A program made the position numbers and the translations under genes. The notes beneath the pieces are model-generated. The model saw only the letters and a list, made by a program, of their open reading frames with translations. It made no database searches and was not told the origin of the DNA. DNA of 64,000 nt from an uncultured Prevotella sp. (GTDB lineage Bacteria; Bacteroidota; Bacteroidia; Bacteroidales; Bacteroidaceae): positions 47,881-111,880 of the forward strand of contig CAMCLD010000005.1 of NCBI GenBank assembly GCA_945875635.1, in the 5' to 3' direction. The stretch's first letter is position 1, and the number at the start of each line of letters is the position of its first letter. Of this stretch, positions 35,767 through 43,173 are shown piece after piece.

Positions 35767-35774
35767 CAAAGATA
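35767..35774 (-). promoter_or_regulatory. -7 box of the Abi_2 leader promoter
   Basis: TATCTTTG on the minus strand, 108 nt upstream of the Abi_2 start. Confidence 0.6.
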
Positions 35775-35848
35775 GCATATTTTCTTGAATTACGCAATAT
35801 TTTCATAAGTTTTTTCACTAAACGGCTTTAATTCTATCAATTTTTCAG

Positions 35849-36040
35849 TATCTTTACACCGAGTTTCGCAAGAGACACGACATATTAGATGCTCAATTTC
35901 ATCTCGAATCTGCACCTCGAAAGAATGAGAGCTACCTATACACGTTGAAGTGTACGCATAAGCGTGGACTTCACCATAGTGTATAGAGGCAGTGCAGAGC
36001 CTGAGATGAATATGGCAGGGGTCTGCGCTTTCTTTCTGCT
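35849..36040 (+). ncRNA. Candidate structured RNA: one long interrupted hairpin (6S-like shape)
   Basis: Nested perfect stems: TTCATCTC (35898) with GAGATGAA (36003); TCTGCAC (35909) with GTGCAGA (35992); CTATACAC (35936) with GTGTATAG (35979); GAAGT (35947) with ACTTC (35968); ACGC with GCGT around an ATAA loop (35954-35965). Between the second and third stems the 5' side has 20 unpaired bases and the 3' side 5, a large asymmetric bubble. Weaker pairs (CATA/TATG, AGAC/GTCT) extend the base outward. A near-consensus box TATCTTTA at 35849 predicts an RNA of about 175 nt on the plus strand. Size and single-hairpin shape resemble 6S RNA, but I see no decisive sequence signature, and the minus strand could be used instead. 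Confidence 0.55.
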
Positions 36041-36096
36041 TGACTGTTAGTGCTGATTTCCCATTGAGAAGATAGTAGTAACTAAAGATAAAGATT

Positions 36097-36822
36097 ATGA
36101 GCAAGAAAATCATTTTAGCCTGTATGTGCGTCTTGACACTTGGCGCGTGTAAGAAAGACTATCAGAAGTTGGCGACGGAGTTTGAGCGTGCGTTGCCAGA
36201 CACGGTGGAAGTGTTAGCAGAACAGATTAATGAAATCGACCACTTTGTCTATTACAAGAACAAGAATAATACGGAGTTAATTCGTTATAACCTTGAAACA
36301 GAAAGCAAAGAGGACATCAAGCCTACATTGGAAGATGGAGAAAGTATCTATGGCATCTATATGGGAAAAGAGAATATATCTTTCTTAAAACATGACATTT
36401 CAGAGTATGGTTCGTCTACATCTACACTTCTTCTATACAATTTGAAGACTCAAAAATTCAAAGAGATAGAATCTTTTTTTGGTGCAGACCCAGTTGATGC
36501 GTATGCAGACGAAAAGGACAAAACGATTACGGGGTTTATTTGGATGAAATATGCACCAACGGTGAAATATGTATATGATTTTGACGGAAACAAAATATCA
36601 GAGGAAGCAGAACAAGTTGAGGCATTCAATCCAGATGATATACTTGAAGATGTGTCTGTGGCAAGTACCCAAAGACAACAAGAAACACCGCTGCAGGAAT
36701 TTCGTTGCAGAAAATGTGGCCAACGTGTTGCCGCAAGAAATACAATAGAAGCGGATATAAAAGCCCGCTATGGTTGTGAGCCTGCTGGTAGTAGTCATTC
36801 GTGGGATTACATACAATTTTGA
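36097..36822 (+). CDS. Uncharacterised lipoprotein with C-terminal CxxC segment
   Basis: 241 residues. The start MSKKIILACMCVLTLGACKK has a lipobox (LGAC). The middle (about 45-170) is beta-rich, with repeated short YxLxT/K-type strands (IRYNLETESKEDIKP, LLLYNLKTQKFKEIES) resembling a small propeller fragment. The C-terminus FRCRKCGQRVAARNTIEADI followed by GCEPAGSSHSWDY has a CxxC and a later Cys and His, like a zinc-ribbon or a short tail seen on other Bacteroidota accessory proteins. The stop overlaps closely with the next gene (2-nt gap), so the two are co-transcribed. Function unknown. Confidence 0.65.
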   Translation: MSKKIILACMCVLTLGACKKDYQKLATEFERALPDTVEVLAEQINEIDHFVYYKNKNNTELIRYNLETESKEDIKPTLEDGESIYGIYMGKENISFLKHDISEYGSSTSTLLLYNLKTQKFKEIESFFGADPVDAYADEKDKTITGFIWMKYAPTVKYVYDFDGNKISEEAEQVEAFNPDDILEDVSVASTQRQQETPLQEFRCRKCGQRVAARNTIEADIKARYGCEPAGSSHSWDYIQF

Positions 36823-36823
36823 A

Positions 36824-37609
36824 ATGAAATACAACGAGCGACTAGATGATCTTTTCAGCCGATGGATGGAAAGCCTTGATGAAACACAGAAACCATTGTT
36901 TTGCAAAGACGGGCTAATGTTGAAAGCCGACAAGCCCGTAGAGTATGTAGATGAGCGATGGGACAATGCGACGAGGCGTGTGATGTTTCTGCTGAAAGAC
37001 AAAAACACGCCTGACGGAGATGACACTAGACTATGGCTGATTGATGAGCAGAATGGAGCGAACAACAGACGGCTCTCTGGCGGGAAGGTTGGCAAAACTG
37101 GATTTCTACCGAACATTGCGCGAATGCTCTATGGTTTGCTGGAGTTGGGACCAGACTATAGGATTACATTTGACGAAGTGAAACGCACAAAGAGAGACAA
37201 GGTGAGGATGATCTGGAACACTGAGCCTTTCGCCTTTATCGAATCAAAGAAACTGGCAGGTTATTCGTGGGTGTCAAGTAAGGCGGTAGCAAAAGCGATG
37301 CTGAAAGATGAAGCTTTTCTAAATGAGGAAATAGACATCCTGCGCCCCAATATTATCGTCTGCTGTGATGCGGACGATTCGCAGTTCAATTATATCACCC
37401 ATAACTATCTTGCAGGCAGAGAGACTGAGAAGATAGAGTATGATTATCCCGATGCGAAGATGAAACCCTGTTGCCTGTGGTACTATCCTAAAGAGCACAT
37501 TGCCGTTATCAAGTCCTATCATCCTTCACGCATCGGCAAGGCAGATTGGATGATATTCGAGCGGGTTATCAGTCCTTTCCATGAGTTAGTAAAGAGAGGT
37601 ATTTTCTAA
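36824..37609 (+). CDS. Uncharacterised protein, weak resemblance to uracil-DNA glycosylase fold
   Basis: 261 residues from MKYNERLDDLFSRWMESLDE; the open frame extends 54 nt into the previous gene, but the ATG at 36824 follows the stop directly. Features: RRVMFLLKDKNTPDGDD, VGKTGFLPNIARMLYGLLE, DILRPNIIVCCDADDSQFNY, and near the end HIAVIKSYHPSRIGKADWMI. The order of a conserved N-terminal strand, a 'P-N-I-I-V' strand and a C-terminal H-P-S motif recalls the UDG superfamily, where H-P-S contacts DNA. I have no further proof, and key acidic residues cannot be assigned. It belongs to a three-gene plus-strand group. Confidence 0.5.
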   Translation: MKYNERLDDLFSRWMESLDETQKPLFCKDGLMLKADKPVEYVDERWDNATRRVMFLLKDKNTPDGDDTRLWLIDEQNGANNRRLSGGKVGKTGFLPNIARMLYGLLELGPDYRITFDEVKRTKRDKVRMIWNTEPFAFIESKKLAGYSWVSSKAVAKAMLKDEAFLNEEIDILRPNIIVCCDADDSQFNYITHNYLAGRETEKIEYDYPDAKMKPCCLWYYPKEHIAVIKSYHPSRIGKADWMIFERVISPFHELVKRGIF

Positions 37610-37623
37610 AAAAACAACGTAAT

Positions 37624-38256
37624 ATGGCACAGAAAGTTAAAACGAGCGAGCGGTACATCAGAATTAGTGATAGCGGCCACAGTTTGGATATATCAAGCGA
37701 TGGACGAAACTGGACGAATTGTTTAGGAACAACCGAAGTGTCTGCTACATACCAGGATTTAATATCCTACAAAGGCTATGTACTGGCAATAGTCAAAGAC
37801 CATTTTTATTGCATGAAGATTCTGGATAGGCTGGGGACTGTGAAATTCAGTAGCAGTCTGAGGGAGAAAATCATACGCTTCGAATATGGTGAAGACAATC
37901 TTTTGCATGGGTATGACGAGAACGAAACAGACTTCGTCCTCAATGAATTTGACATTAGATTCAGTCGTTTTTCGTGGATAAGGCACGACAAGTGGAAGGA
38001 AGATCAGAAACGGAAAAGCGAAAAAGATGAGAAAGAACGGAAACGCAAGGAATGGGAGAAGGAGAAGGCTGTGAAGAAGGCGAGTAAGTCGCAGAGTCCA
38101 AAGAACTATTCCAAGCGGTCTTATAGTAGCGTAAGTTCTACAGGCGGAAAAGAGTTAGGTTGTTTAGGCAATTTATTTGTCGGTATCGGAAGCTGTTTGG
38201 GAACAATCTTGATTATAGCGTTTCTCATCTGGGTGTTTATGAAAGTATTATCGTAG
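37624..38256 (+). CDS. Uncharacterised tail-anchored membrane protein
   Basis: 210 residues. No signal peptide. Residues 1-120 look globular and beta-rich (YIRISDSGHSLDISSDGRNW; YKGYVLAIVKDHFYCMKILD). About 122-150 is a highly charged Lys/Glu coiled-coil region (KEDQKRKSEKDEKERKRKEW). The end is a single membrane helix (LGTILIIAFLIWVFMKVL), so the protein may be anchored by its tail with the globular part in the cytoplasm. It begins 14 nt after the previous gene. No family recognised. A bidirectional hairpin separates it from the convergent relaxase gene. Confidence 0.6.
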   Translation: MAQKVKTSERYIRISDSGHSLDISSDGRNWTNCLGTTEVSATYQDLISYKGYVLAIVKDHFYCMKILDRLGTVKFSSSLREKIIRFEYGEDNLLHGYDENETDFVLNEFDIRFSRFSWIRHDKWKEDQKRKSEKDEKERKRKEWEKEKAVKKASKSQSPKNYSKRSYSSVSSTGGKELGCLGNLFVGIGSCLGTILIIAFLIWVFMKVLS

Positions 38257-38299
38257 TTCTTTGAAAGATGGAATAAGACAAACGCCTTGAAAAATATGA

Positions 38300-38335
38300 A
38301 TCACCCCTCTCAGAATATTACTTGAGAGGAGTGAT
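38300..38335. terminator. Hairpin between convergent genes
   Basis: ATCAC and CCTCTC (38300-38311) pair with GAGAGG and GTGAT (38324-38335) with one mismatch; loop of 12. On the minus strand a short T-run follows. Serves the relaxase gene and probably the 37624 gene. Confidence 0.65.
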
Positions 38336-38339
38336 GCTA

Positions 38340-39665
38340 TTACAATTTCATTCCCTTTCGCTGTTTGTACTCAAATCCGAACTGCTCCTTAAACCATTGG
38401 ACAATGGGAGTCTCGTTGATATGCAGGAACAAGTTTCGATTCTCGTCTTTTATCACTTTTGCCGTGACATTATCGGCAAGTGCGTTACGCCTATACTCAT
38501 TGGAGTGAAGCCAGCCACTATAGTTGATGGTGTGACCATGCATCAGTTTGTCGGTCTGTTCCATGTTGAAGCCACACTCCAGACACTCACGTTCCATGTT
38601 GAGGAAACGTTTGAAACTTGGGAACCACTTGTAAGCCTTGTCAATGATGCGCTTCAGGTTGCTTACCTCCTGCTGGTGCTGTTCAATGGTGCGGTTGAGT
38701 TCCCTTGTGTGGTTGTCCTTCAACTTCTGCATATCGGAGTGGAGTCTTTCAATCTGTCCGTTCAACTCGTCCACTTCCTTGTATAGTTGGGCTTTCTCCT
38801 TCTCCAGTCGGCTCACCTTGTTACCCCCAAGAAGAGAATTGATTCCGTTGAGTGCTGCCGCAGCGGTCTTAGTGGCAGAGTTCTTTAGTTCCTCCGTCTT
38901 TGCCTCTGCCCTGATGCGGACAAGGTTTTTCTTTGCCTGTTCCGCCTCCGCTATCACCTCTCTTGCCTTTTCCCGTTCTTCAAGCAGTTGCGTAACGTTA
39001 GCCTGCAAGTCCTCGCCCTGTGCAATCAGGCTTCGGTAATACTCATGCGTGGATATGTGCTGCGCCTCTGAGCCTTTGATGCCTCGTTGCAGTCCGTATA
39101 CCGCCATCTGCTCGGCGTATGTGTCTTGGTAGCGTATCAAGTTGGCGCGGCTCATCACTTCGTCTGCACACAGACGGGGTGCAGGTGTTTTTGTCCTGTA
39201 TTTCTTCTTGACGGTTTGCTCCTTCTTCTGTTTCTTGCGCTCCGTCTGCACGATGGGGACGATGGTTGCGTGGATGTGCGGTGTTTCCTCGTCCATGTGT
39301 AGTACTGCCGACACCACGTTATCAGCGCCGTAAGTCTTACGAAGCCAGTCGATGTTGTCCTGACACCATTCATCGAGCCTGCCCGTCTGCTCTATCTGTT
39401 CCATATCGGCATGGGTGCCAGTGAGTACGATGCGGATGGCCTGTACCTGATTCTTGCCAATCTTGCGCTTTAGCCCTGCCGTATTGAAGCGGTGCTGTAT
39501 GGCTGCCGTTCGGTTACGGACACTATCGGGGAACTGGATAAGTTCTCGGTTGAGGTGCGTCCTTGTCGGGTCGGCGTTCTTCGGCTGTATGGTTCTTTCG
39601 ATGTGGGCAGACATGCCGCTGTCCGCTCCTTTTGCTTTCTCTAAGTGTAATACTGCGTATCCCAT
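38340..39665 (-). CDS. MobV/Pre-type relaxase (mobilization protein)
   Basis: 441 residues. The N-terminal 200 residues match the Mob/Pre family: YAVLHLEKAKGADSGMSAHI at the start, then VSAVLHMDEETPHIHATIVP, the HxDExxPHxH metal-binding motif of MobV relaxases. The C-terminal half is helical with coiled coil (EEREKAREVIAEAEQAKKN). MobV enzymes nick oriT and lead single-stranded DNA into a recipient using a helper element's transfer channel. It follows int and a RhuM-like gene on the same strand, with a long hairpin (39780-39839) upstream as likely oriT. The protein appears full length and intact. Confidence 0.93.
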   Translation of the reverse strand: MGYAVLHLEKAKGADSGMSAHIERTIQPKNADPTRTHLNRELIQFPDSVRNRTAAIQHRFNTAGLKRKIGKNQVQAIRIVLTGTHADMEQIEQTGRLDEWCQDNIDWLRKTYGADNVVSAVLHMDEETPHIHATIVPIVQTERKKQKKEQTVKKKYRTKTPAPRLCADEVMSRANLIRYQDTYAEQMAVYGLQRGIKGSEAQHISTHEYYRSLIAQGEDLQANVTQLLEEREKAREVIAEAEQAKKNLVRIRAEAKTEELKNSATKTAAAALNGINSLLGGNKVSRLEKEKAQLYKEVDELNGQIERLHSDMQKLKDNHTRELNRTIEQHQQEVSNLKRIIDKAYKWFPSFKRFLNMERECLECGFNMEQTDKLMHGHTINYSGWLHSNEYRRNALADNVTAKVIKDENRNLFLHINETPIVQWFKEQFGFEYKQRKGMKL

Positions 39666-39779
39666 TCGCTTGTTAAGATTTTTTTGTTTGACATTCTGTT
39701 TCGTTCGCTTCTCGTTCCTGTTTGTGTTCGGCTATAGCCGACGGTCTTGGCAGGGAGTCCAGAGGGGTGCAACACCTCG

Positions 39780-39839
39780 GCCTATTGGGGATTTTTAGCA
39801 CTAACTCTGTTGTGCGGCTCGAAAAATCCCCTAATAGGC
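39780..39839. other. Probable origin of transfer (oriT) hairpin
   Basis: GCCTATTGGGGATTTTT (39780-39796) and AAAAATCCCCTAATAGGC (39822-39839) are inverse apart from one bulged T. The loop holds a smaller inverted repeat, GCAC taactctgtt GTGC. A long hairpin with a nested one directly upstream of a MobV gene is where oriT is expected. The 39.67-39.95 kb gap has no protein gene. Confidence 0.55.
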
Positions 39840-39956
39840 TACGGTATTTTCCGCTTGTGGGAAATACCCGTGCCTGCGCCAGCATGATTCCATCTCAATA
39901 TGCTTCCCAAAAAGTTGCAACATTGCAACTGACGGATAGACTAATTGATAGACGGA

Positions 39957-40328
39957 CTAACTGGAGAATGGATGTTGTGTCGTCAGTATCACCTCGAAAG
40001 GCTTATGGTCTCGGCTAATTCGCTCCATCAGTTCCCTGCGGACTGCCCTTGCTTGATAGGAGTTAAGTCGGAAGGCAAGCAGCAGAACGACCTCCATATT
40101 ATATACGGTGATATATAAGTTGTCTTTCTTCTTGATTGTCCGCTCTGCTTCGTATGGCTTTACCTGTTCCTCTTTGTAGAGGGCTTTGATGGCGTTCCTC
40201 AACTTGGGGATGAATACTCCAAACATGTCCACCAGTTCGGACTCGCTCATCCATATCTCCCCACTCGGTATAGTCAGTTCGGTGTACTCACTATACTCAC
40301 TCCACTTGATGATGTTTCTCTCTTCCAT
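39957..40328 (-). CDS. Short RhuM-like protein of mobile elements
   Basis: 123 residues. IPSGEIWMSESELVDMFGVF, then IKKKDNLYITVYNMEVVLLLAFRLNSYQARAVRREL, follows the layout of the RhuM/virulence-protein family: an N-terminal DNA-binding-like segment and a 'YN...A..FR.NS..A...R' block. It is shorter than full-length RhuM (over 300 residues) and lacks the C-terminal part, but the frame is intact. It lies 4 nt after the integrase stop, so the two are co-transcribed. A role in element regulation or transfer is likely but unproven. Confidence 0.6.
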   Translation of the reverse strand: MEERNIIKWSEYSEYTELTIPSGEIWMSESELVDMFGVFIPKLRNAIKALYKEEQVKPYEAERTIKKKDNLYITVYNMEVVLLLAFRLNSYQARAVRRELMERISRDHKPFEVILTTQHPFSS

Positions 40329-40332
40329 GTCT

Positions 40333-41562
40333 CTATGCTAATTTGATGTTATTGAATGATACGTTTAACTTGTTACCCAACATGGTTAAGTCATTGTCTA
40401 ACTTCTGCGTGGTGATGTGGGCGTAAATCTGTGTGGTGACAATATTCGTATGTCCCAATACTCGACTCACACTCTCAATGGGCATACCATTGGTTAGAGC
40501 CATGGTGGCAAATCCATGGCGAGCGCAATGTGCGGAAATCGGCTTGTCAATACCACACTCTTTCATCACTGGCTTCAACTTCTTGCACACGCTCCAGTAG
40601 TTGACTTCGCCAAAGACAGATTTTGGATTCTCTTTCGGATAGTCACGGTAGCGTTCGATAATCTGCAAGGGTACTGCCAGCAGTTTCACTTGATAGGGTA
40701 CACCTGTCTTGTGACGTTTGCCGGCAATCCATTTCTCACCGTTGACCTCCACGATGTTATCCGTAGTCAGTTCCTTCAAGTCCACAAAAGATAGGGCGGT
40801 AAAATTCATGAACACGAAGAGGTCACGGATGAAGGCGAGATTCGTATCCTCAAACTCATGCTCCATCACCGTCCTCAATTCTTCTTCTGTCAGGAAAGTA
40901 CGCTCCTTGCACTTGGGGCTGATGTGGAACAGCGCAAACACGTTGCGCTGTATCTTCCCGTTGTCATGGGCACGGCCTACGACACCTTTCAGGTGCATGC
41001 AAGAAAGCCAGATGGTGGAACTGGCCAGCCCTCGGTCATTAGCAAGATACACGGCAAACTCCTTGATGAAGTCGGGCGTGAGTTCCTGCATGGATATGTC
41101 CGAACGCCTATAGTTCATCTGAAGGAAGTCGGCCACGTAGTTCCTCGACCTCACTTGCAGTTTGTATGTCCCCAATGCCCTATCCTTACCTACACGCTGT
41201 TTCAGACTCTCGCAATCCTTGTCAAAGGCACGTAGCAAGGTCTCGTACTCACTGCCGAAGCCTTGATAGGCATTGCGCACCATCTCTGCCGTGACGAATG
41301 CCTCACGGTCTGACAGGTGCTGGTAGTGCTTGATAATCTGTGCCTTTATGTTGTCAAGGTCACGGTTAAGGTCAAGTGCCTCCCTCGTCCTGCCTTTGGC
41401 ACAGTTGCCCTTCGCATCCCATAACGACAACGGGATGCTGCGCTTACAACTGAACTGGCTTTGTGTTCCGTTGATGGTGATTCTGCCCATCACTGGCACA
41501 ATGCCGTTCTTTACCTTACTCTTGTTCGCGTAGAACAATACCGAAAAAGTGCTTCTACTCAT
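40333..41562 (-). CDS. int: Tyrosine recombinase (Bacteroidota mobile-element integrase)
   Basis: 409 residues. An arm-binding domain (MSRSTFSVLFYANKSKVKNG) is followed by a SAM-like core-binding domain (about 110-210) and a catalytic domain (about 215-400). Visible catalytic residues are a Lys in KRHKTGVPYQVK, His-x-x-Arg in SAHCARHGFAT, and the final LGHTNIVTTQIYAHI with His and Tyr. The first catalytic Arg is replaced by Ser (FTALSFVDLKEL), as reported for the CTnDOT integrase and relatives. It integrates and excises the element. Promoter box at 41592-41599. Confidence 0.92.
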   Translation of the reverse strand: MSRSTFSVLFYANKSKVKNGIVPVMGRITINGTQSQFSCKRSIPLSLWDAKGNCAKGRTREALDLNRDLDNIKAQIIKHYQHLSDREAFVTAEMVRNAYQGFGSEYETLLRAFDKDCESLKQRVGKDRALGTYKLQVRSRNYVADFLQMNYRRSDISMQELTPDFIKEFAVYLANDRGLASSTIWLSCMHLKGVVGRAHDNGKIQRNVFALFHISPKCKERTFLTEEELRTVMEHEFEDTNLAFIRDLFVFMNFTALSFVDLKELTTDNIVEVNGEKWIAGKRHKTGVPYQVKLLAVPLQIIERYRDYPKENPKSVFGEVNYWSVCKKLKPVMKECGIDKPISAHCARHGFATMALTNGMPIESVSRVLGHTNIVTTQIYAHITTQKLDNDLTMLGNKLNVSFNNIKLA

Positions 41563-41591
41563 CTTCTAATTCCTTTTTAAAATTCGGGCTG

Positions 41592-41599
41592 CAAAAGTA
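41592..41599 (-). promoter_or_regulatory. -7 box of the integrase promoter
   Basis: TACTTTTG on the minus strand, 30 nt before the int start; surrounding GCAAAAGTAATACT resembles GCAAAGGTAATACT at 34678. Confidence 0.55.
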
Positions 41600-41625
41600 A
41601 TACTATTCAGGGAATAAATTGCTAC

Positions 41626-41828
41626 GCAAATCACGGCAGATTTAGGAAAGAAAAACGCGAAATGTGAAAACGGTTCGAACTGCCGAGAAATGCCCTGATT
41701 TGCACAGGTCGTTAAGAAAGTTTAACTATCCGACATGGGGCTATCTGGGTTACGAATTGGAAACCTAATTCGTTCCGCAATCTGCCTCGATTTGCTTAGT
41801 GGCACCTTGCGAAATTTCCCCGATTTGC
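41626..41828. repeat. Repeated GATTTGC heptamers, possible integrase arm sites
   Basis: GATTTGC occurs at 41697, 41789 and 41822 on the plus strand and at 41626 on the minus strand, all within 200 bp upstream of int. One more lies at 34614 on the far side. Tyrosine integrases of this group bind short arm repeats next to the crossover site. The 41.56-41.90 kb region has no gene. Confidence 0.45.
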
Positions 41829-41902
41829 GCTCAAATGCCTTTATTTATGGGCTGAACTGCGTTAATCTTCCAAAATCGTTTCCGTATGTCAGCATTATTA
41901 TG

Positions 41903-41910
41903 TATCTTTG
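41903..41910 (+). promoter_or_regulatory. -7 box of the DUF3332 gene promoter
   Basis: TATCTTTG, 63 nt upstream of the start at 41973. Confidence 0.55.
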
Positions 41911-41972
41911 TGAAAGATGCTAAATGCAATATGAAATAACGGATTAATTATTAGTTTAATAGAAATGGCAAA

Positions 41973-42521
41973 ATGAAAAAGGGTTATTTGAAAACTATGG
42001 CTATTGTTCTAAGTGGAGCAATAATGACAACTTCATGTGTAGGATCTTTTACCATGTTTAACAAGCTGGCACATTGGAATAAGAATGCAACAGACTCGAA
42101 GATACTCAATGAGATTATTTTCCTCATTATATCACCAGCTTACGCATTCTGTGGCGTTGCTGACGCTCTTGTGCTTAACTCTATTGAGTTCTGGAGCGGA
42201 AGCAATCCAATGGCACAGAATATTGGGAAGACTAAGAACGTGAGAGGTGAGGACGGAAAAATATATGCTGTGACGACACTTAAGGATGGTTATAAAATTG
42301 TAACTCCAAATGGAGATACATACGAATTCATATATGACAAGGAAACAGACTCATGGTCAAAAGTGCAGGATGGCAAAACCATTGAGATTTTCAGGTTCAA
42401 CGAGAATGGAACTATAAGAGCTAACCTGGCAGGAAGGAGCTTGGATGTTACTCTTGATACGGCAGGACTATTACAAGTAGCTGATGCCACGGGACATGGT
42501 TGTTTCTACGCTATGAGATAA
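41973..42521 (+). CDS. DUF3332 family lipoprotein
   Basis: 182 residues. Start MKKGYLKTMAIVLSGAIMTTSCVGSF has a lipobox-like TTSC. The stretch SFTMFNKLAHWNKNATDSKI followed by LIISPAYAFCGVADALVLNS is the conserved core of the DUF3332 family, with a central hydrophobic segment and the SIEFWSGSNP end. The C-terminal half is beta-rich. Found in many Bacteroidota and Gammaproteobacteria; function unknown, membrane-associated. It is probably the first chromosomal gene to the right of the mobile region. Confidence 0.85.
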   Translation: MKKGYLKTMAIVLSGAIMTTSCVGSFTMFNKLAHWNKNATDSKILNEIIFLIISPAYAFCGVADALVLNSIEFWSGSNPMAQNIGKTKNVRGEDGKIYAVTTLKDGYKIVTPNGDTYEFIYDKETDSWSKVQDGKTIEIFRFNENGTIRANLAGRSLDVTLDTAGLLQVADATGHGCFYAMR

Positions 42522-42597
42522 ATCGAAATCAGTTTATAGCAATATGATGACTACGACCAATGTTGTTGAGCAAATTATTCTATGAAATAGAAAAAAC

Positions 42598-42633
42598 AAA
42601 AAAAATAGGATGCTGACACATCCTATTTTTTTA
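42598..42633. terminator. Bidirectional terminator (DUF3332 / rplQ)
   Basis: AATAGGATG (42604-42612) pairs with CATCCTATT (42619-42627), flanked by A-run and T-run, between convergent genes. It closes the long translation operon. Confidence 0.92.
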
Positions 42634-42648
42634 TATAAACATTGTTGA

Positions 42649-43146
42649 TTACTCTGCTGCTGGAGCCTCTGATGTTTCCGTTGTCTCGACAACAGGTGTT
42701 TCCTCAACCTGTGCTTCTGCTTTTGGAGCAGAAGATTTACGGCTACGACGTGTCTTCTTGGCTGCCTTAGGTGTTTTTGCCATATTCTCGTCAAAGTCAA
42801 CAAGCTCTATAAAAGCAGTAGGAGCAGCGTCTGAAAGACGATGACCAATTTTTATAATACGAGTATATCCACCTGGACGGTCACCAACCTTCTCTGAAAT
42901 GACAGAGAAGAGTTCCTTTACGGCATTCTTGTTGTTAAGATAACGGAAAACAACACGGCGTGAGTTAACGGTATCTTCCTTAGCACGTGTAATAAGTGGC
43001 TCTACATACTTCTTTAAAGCTTTTGCCTTTGCGAGGGTCGTAGTGATTCTTTTGTGCTCAATCAACGAAATAGCCAAGTTTGCAAGCAAGGCTTTACGAT
43101 GGTCAGCAGTACGACCCAAATGGTTGAATTTCTTATTGTGTCTCAT
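42649..43146 (-). CDS. rplQ: Large ribosomal protein L17 (bL17)
   Basis: 165 residues. N-terminal core [20 protein letters not shown] and a [23 protein letters not shown] end are typical. After residue about 120 there is an extra tail of about 45 residues rich in Ala, Lys and Glu ([20 protein letters not shown]), longer than in E. coli L17 (127 residues). Last gene of the cluster. Confidence 0.96.
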   Translation of the reverse strand: MRHNKKFNHLGRTADHRKALLANLAISLIEHKRITTTLAKAKALKKYVEPLITRAKEDTVNSRRVVFRYLNNKNAVKELFSVISEKVGDRPGGYTRIIKIGHRLSDAAPTAFIELVDFDENMAKTPKAAKKTRRSRKSSAPKAEAQVEETPVVETTETSEAPAAE

Positions 43147-43173
43147 TGTTTTTACTTAATTAAGGACATTGAA

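Noticed and set aside
35790..36113. Minus-strand 107-residue ORF
   Set aside because: It overlaps the nested stem region and has an unnatural composition; the base-pairing structure explains the sequence better.
39673..40018. Short ORFs over the oriT hairpin on both strands
   Set aside because: They run through the inverted repeat and have no recognisable protein features.
41735..41923. 61-residue plus-strand ORF upstream of the DUF3332 gene
   Set aside because: No RBS-like or family features; it covers the GATTTGC repeats and the promoter.
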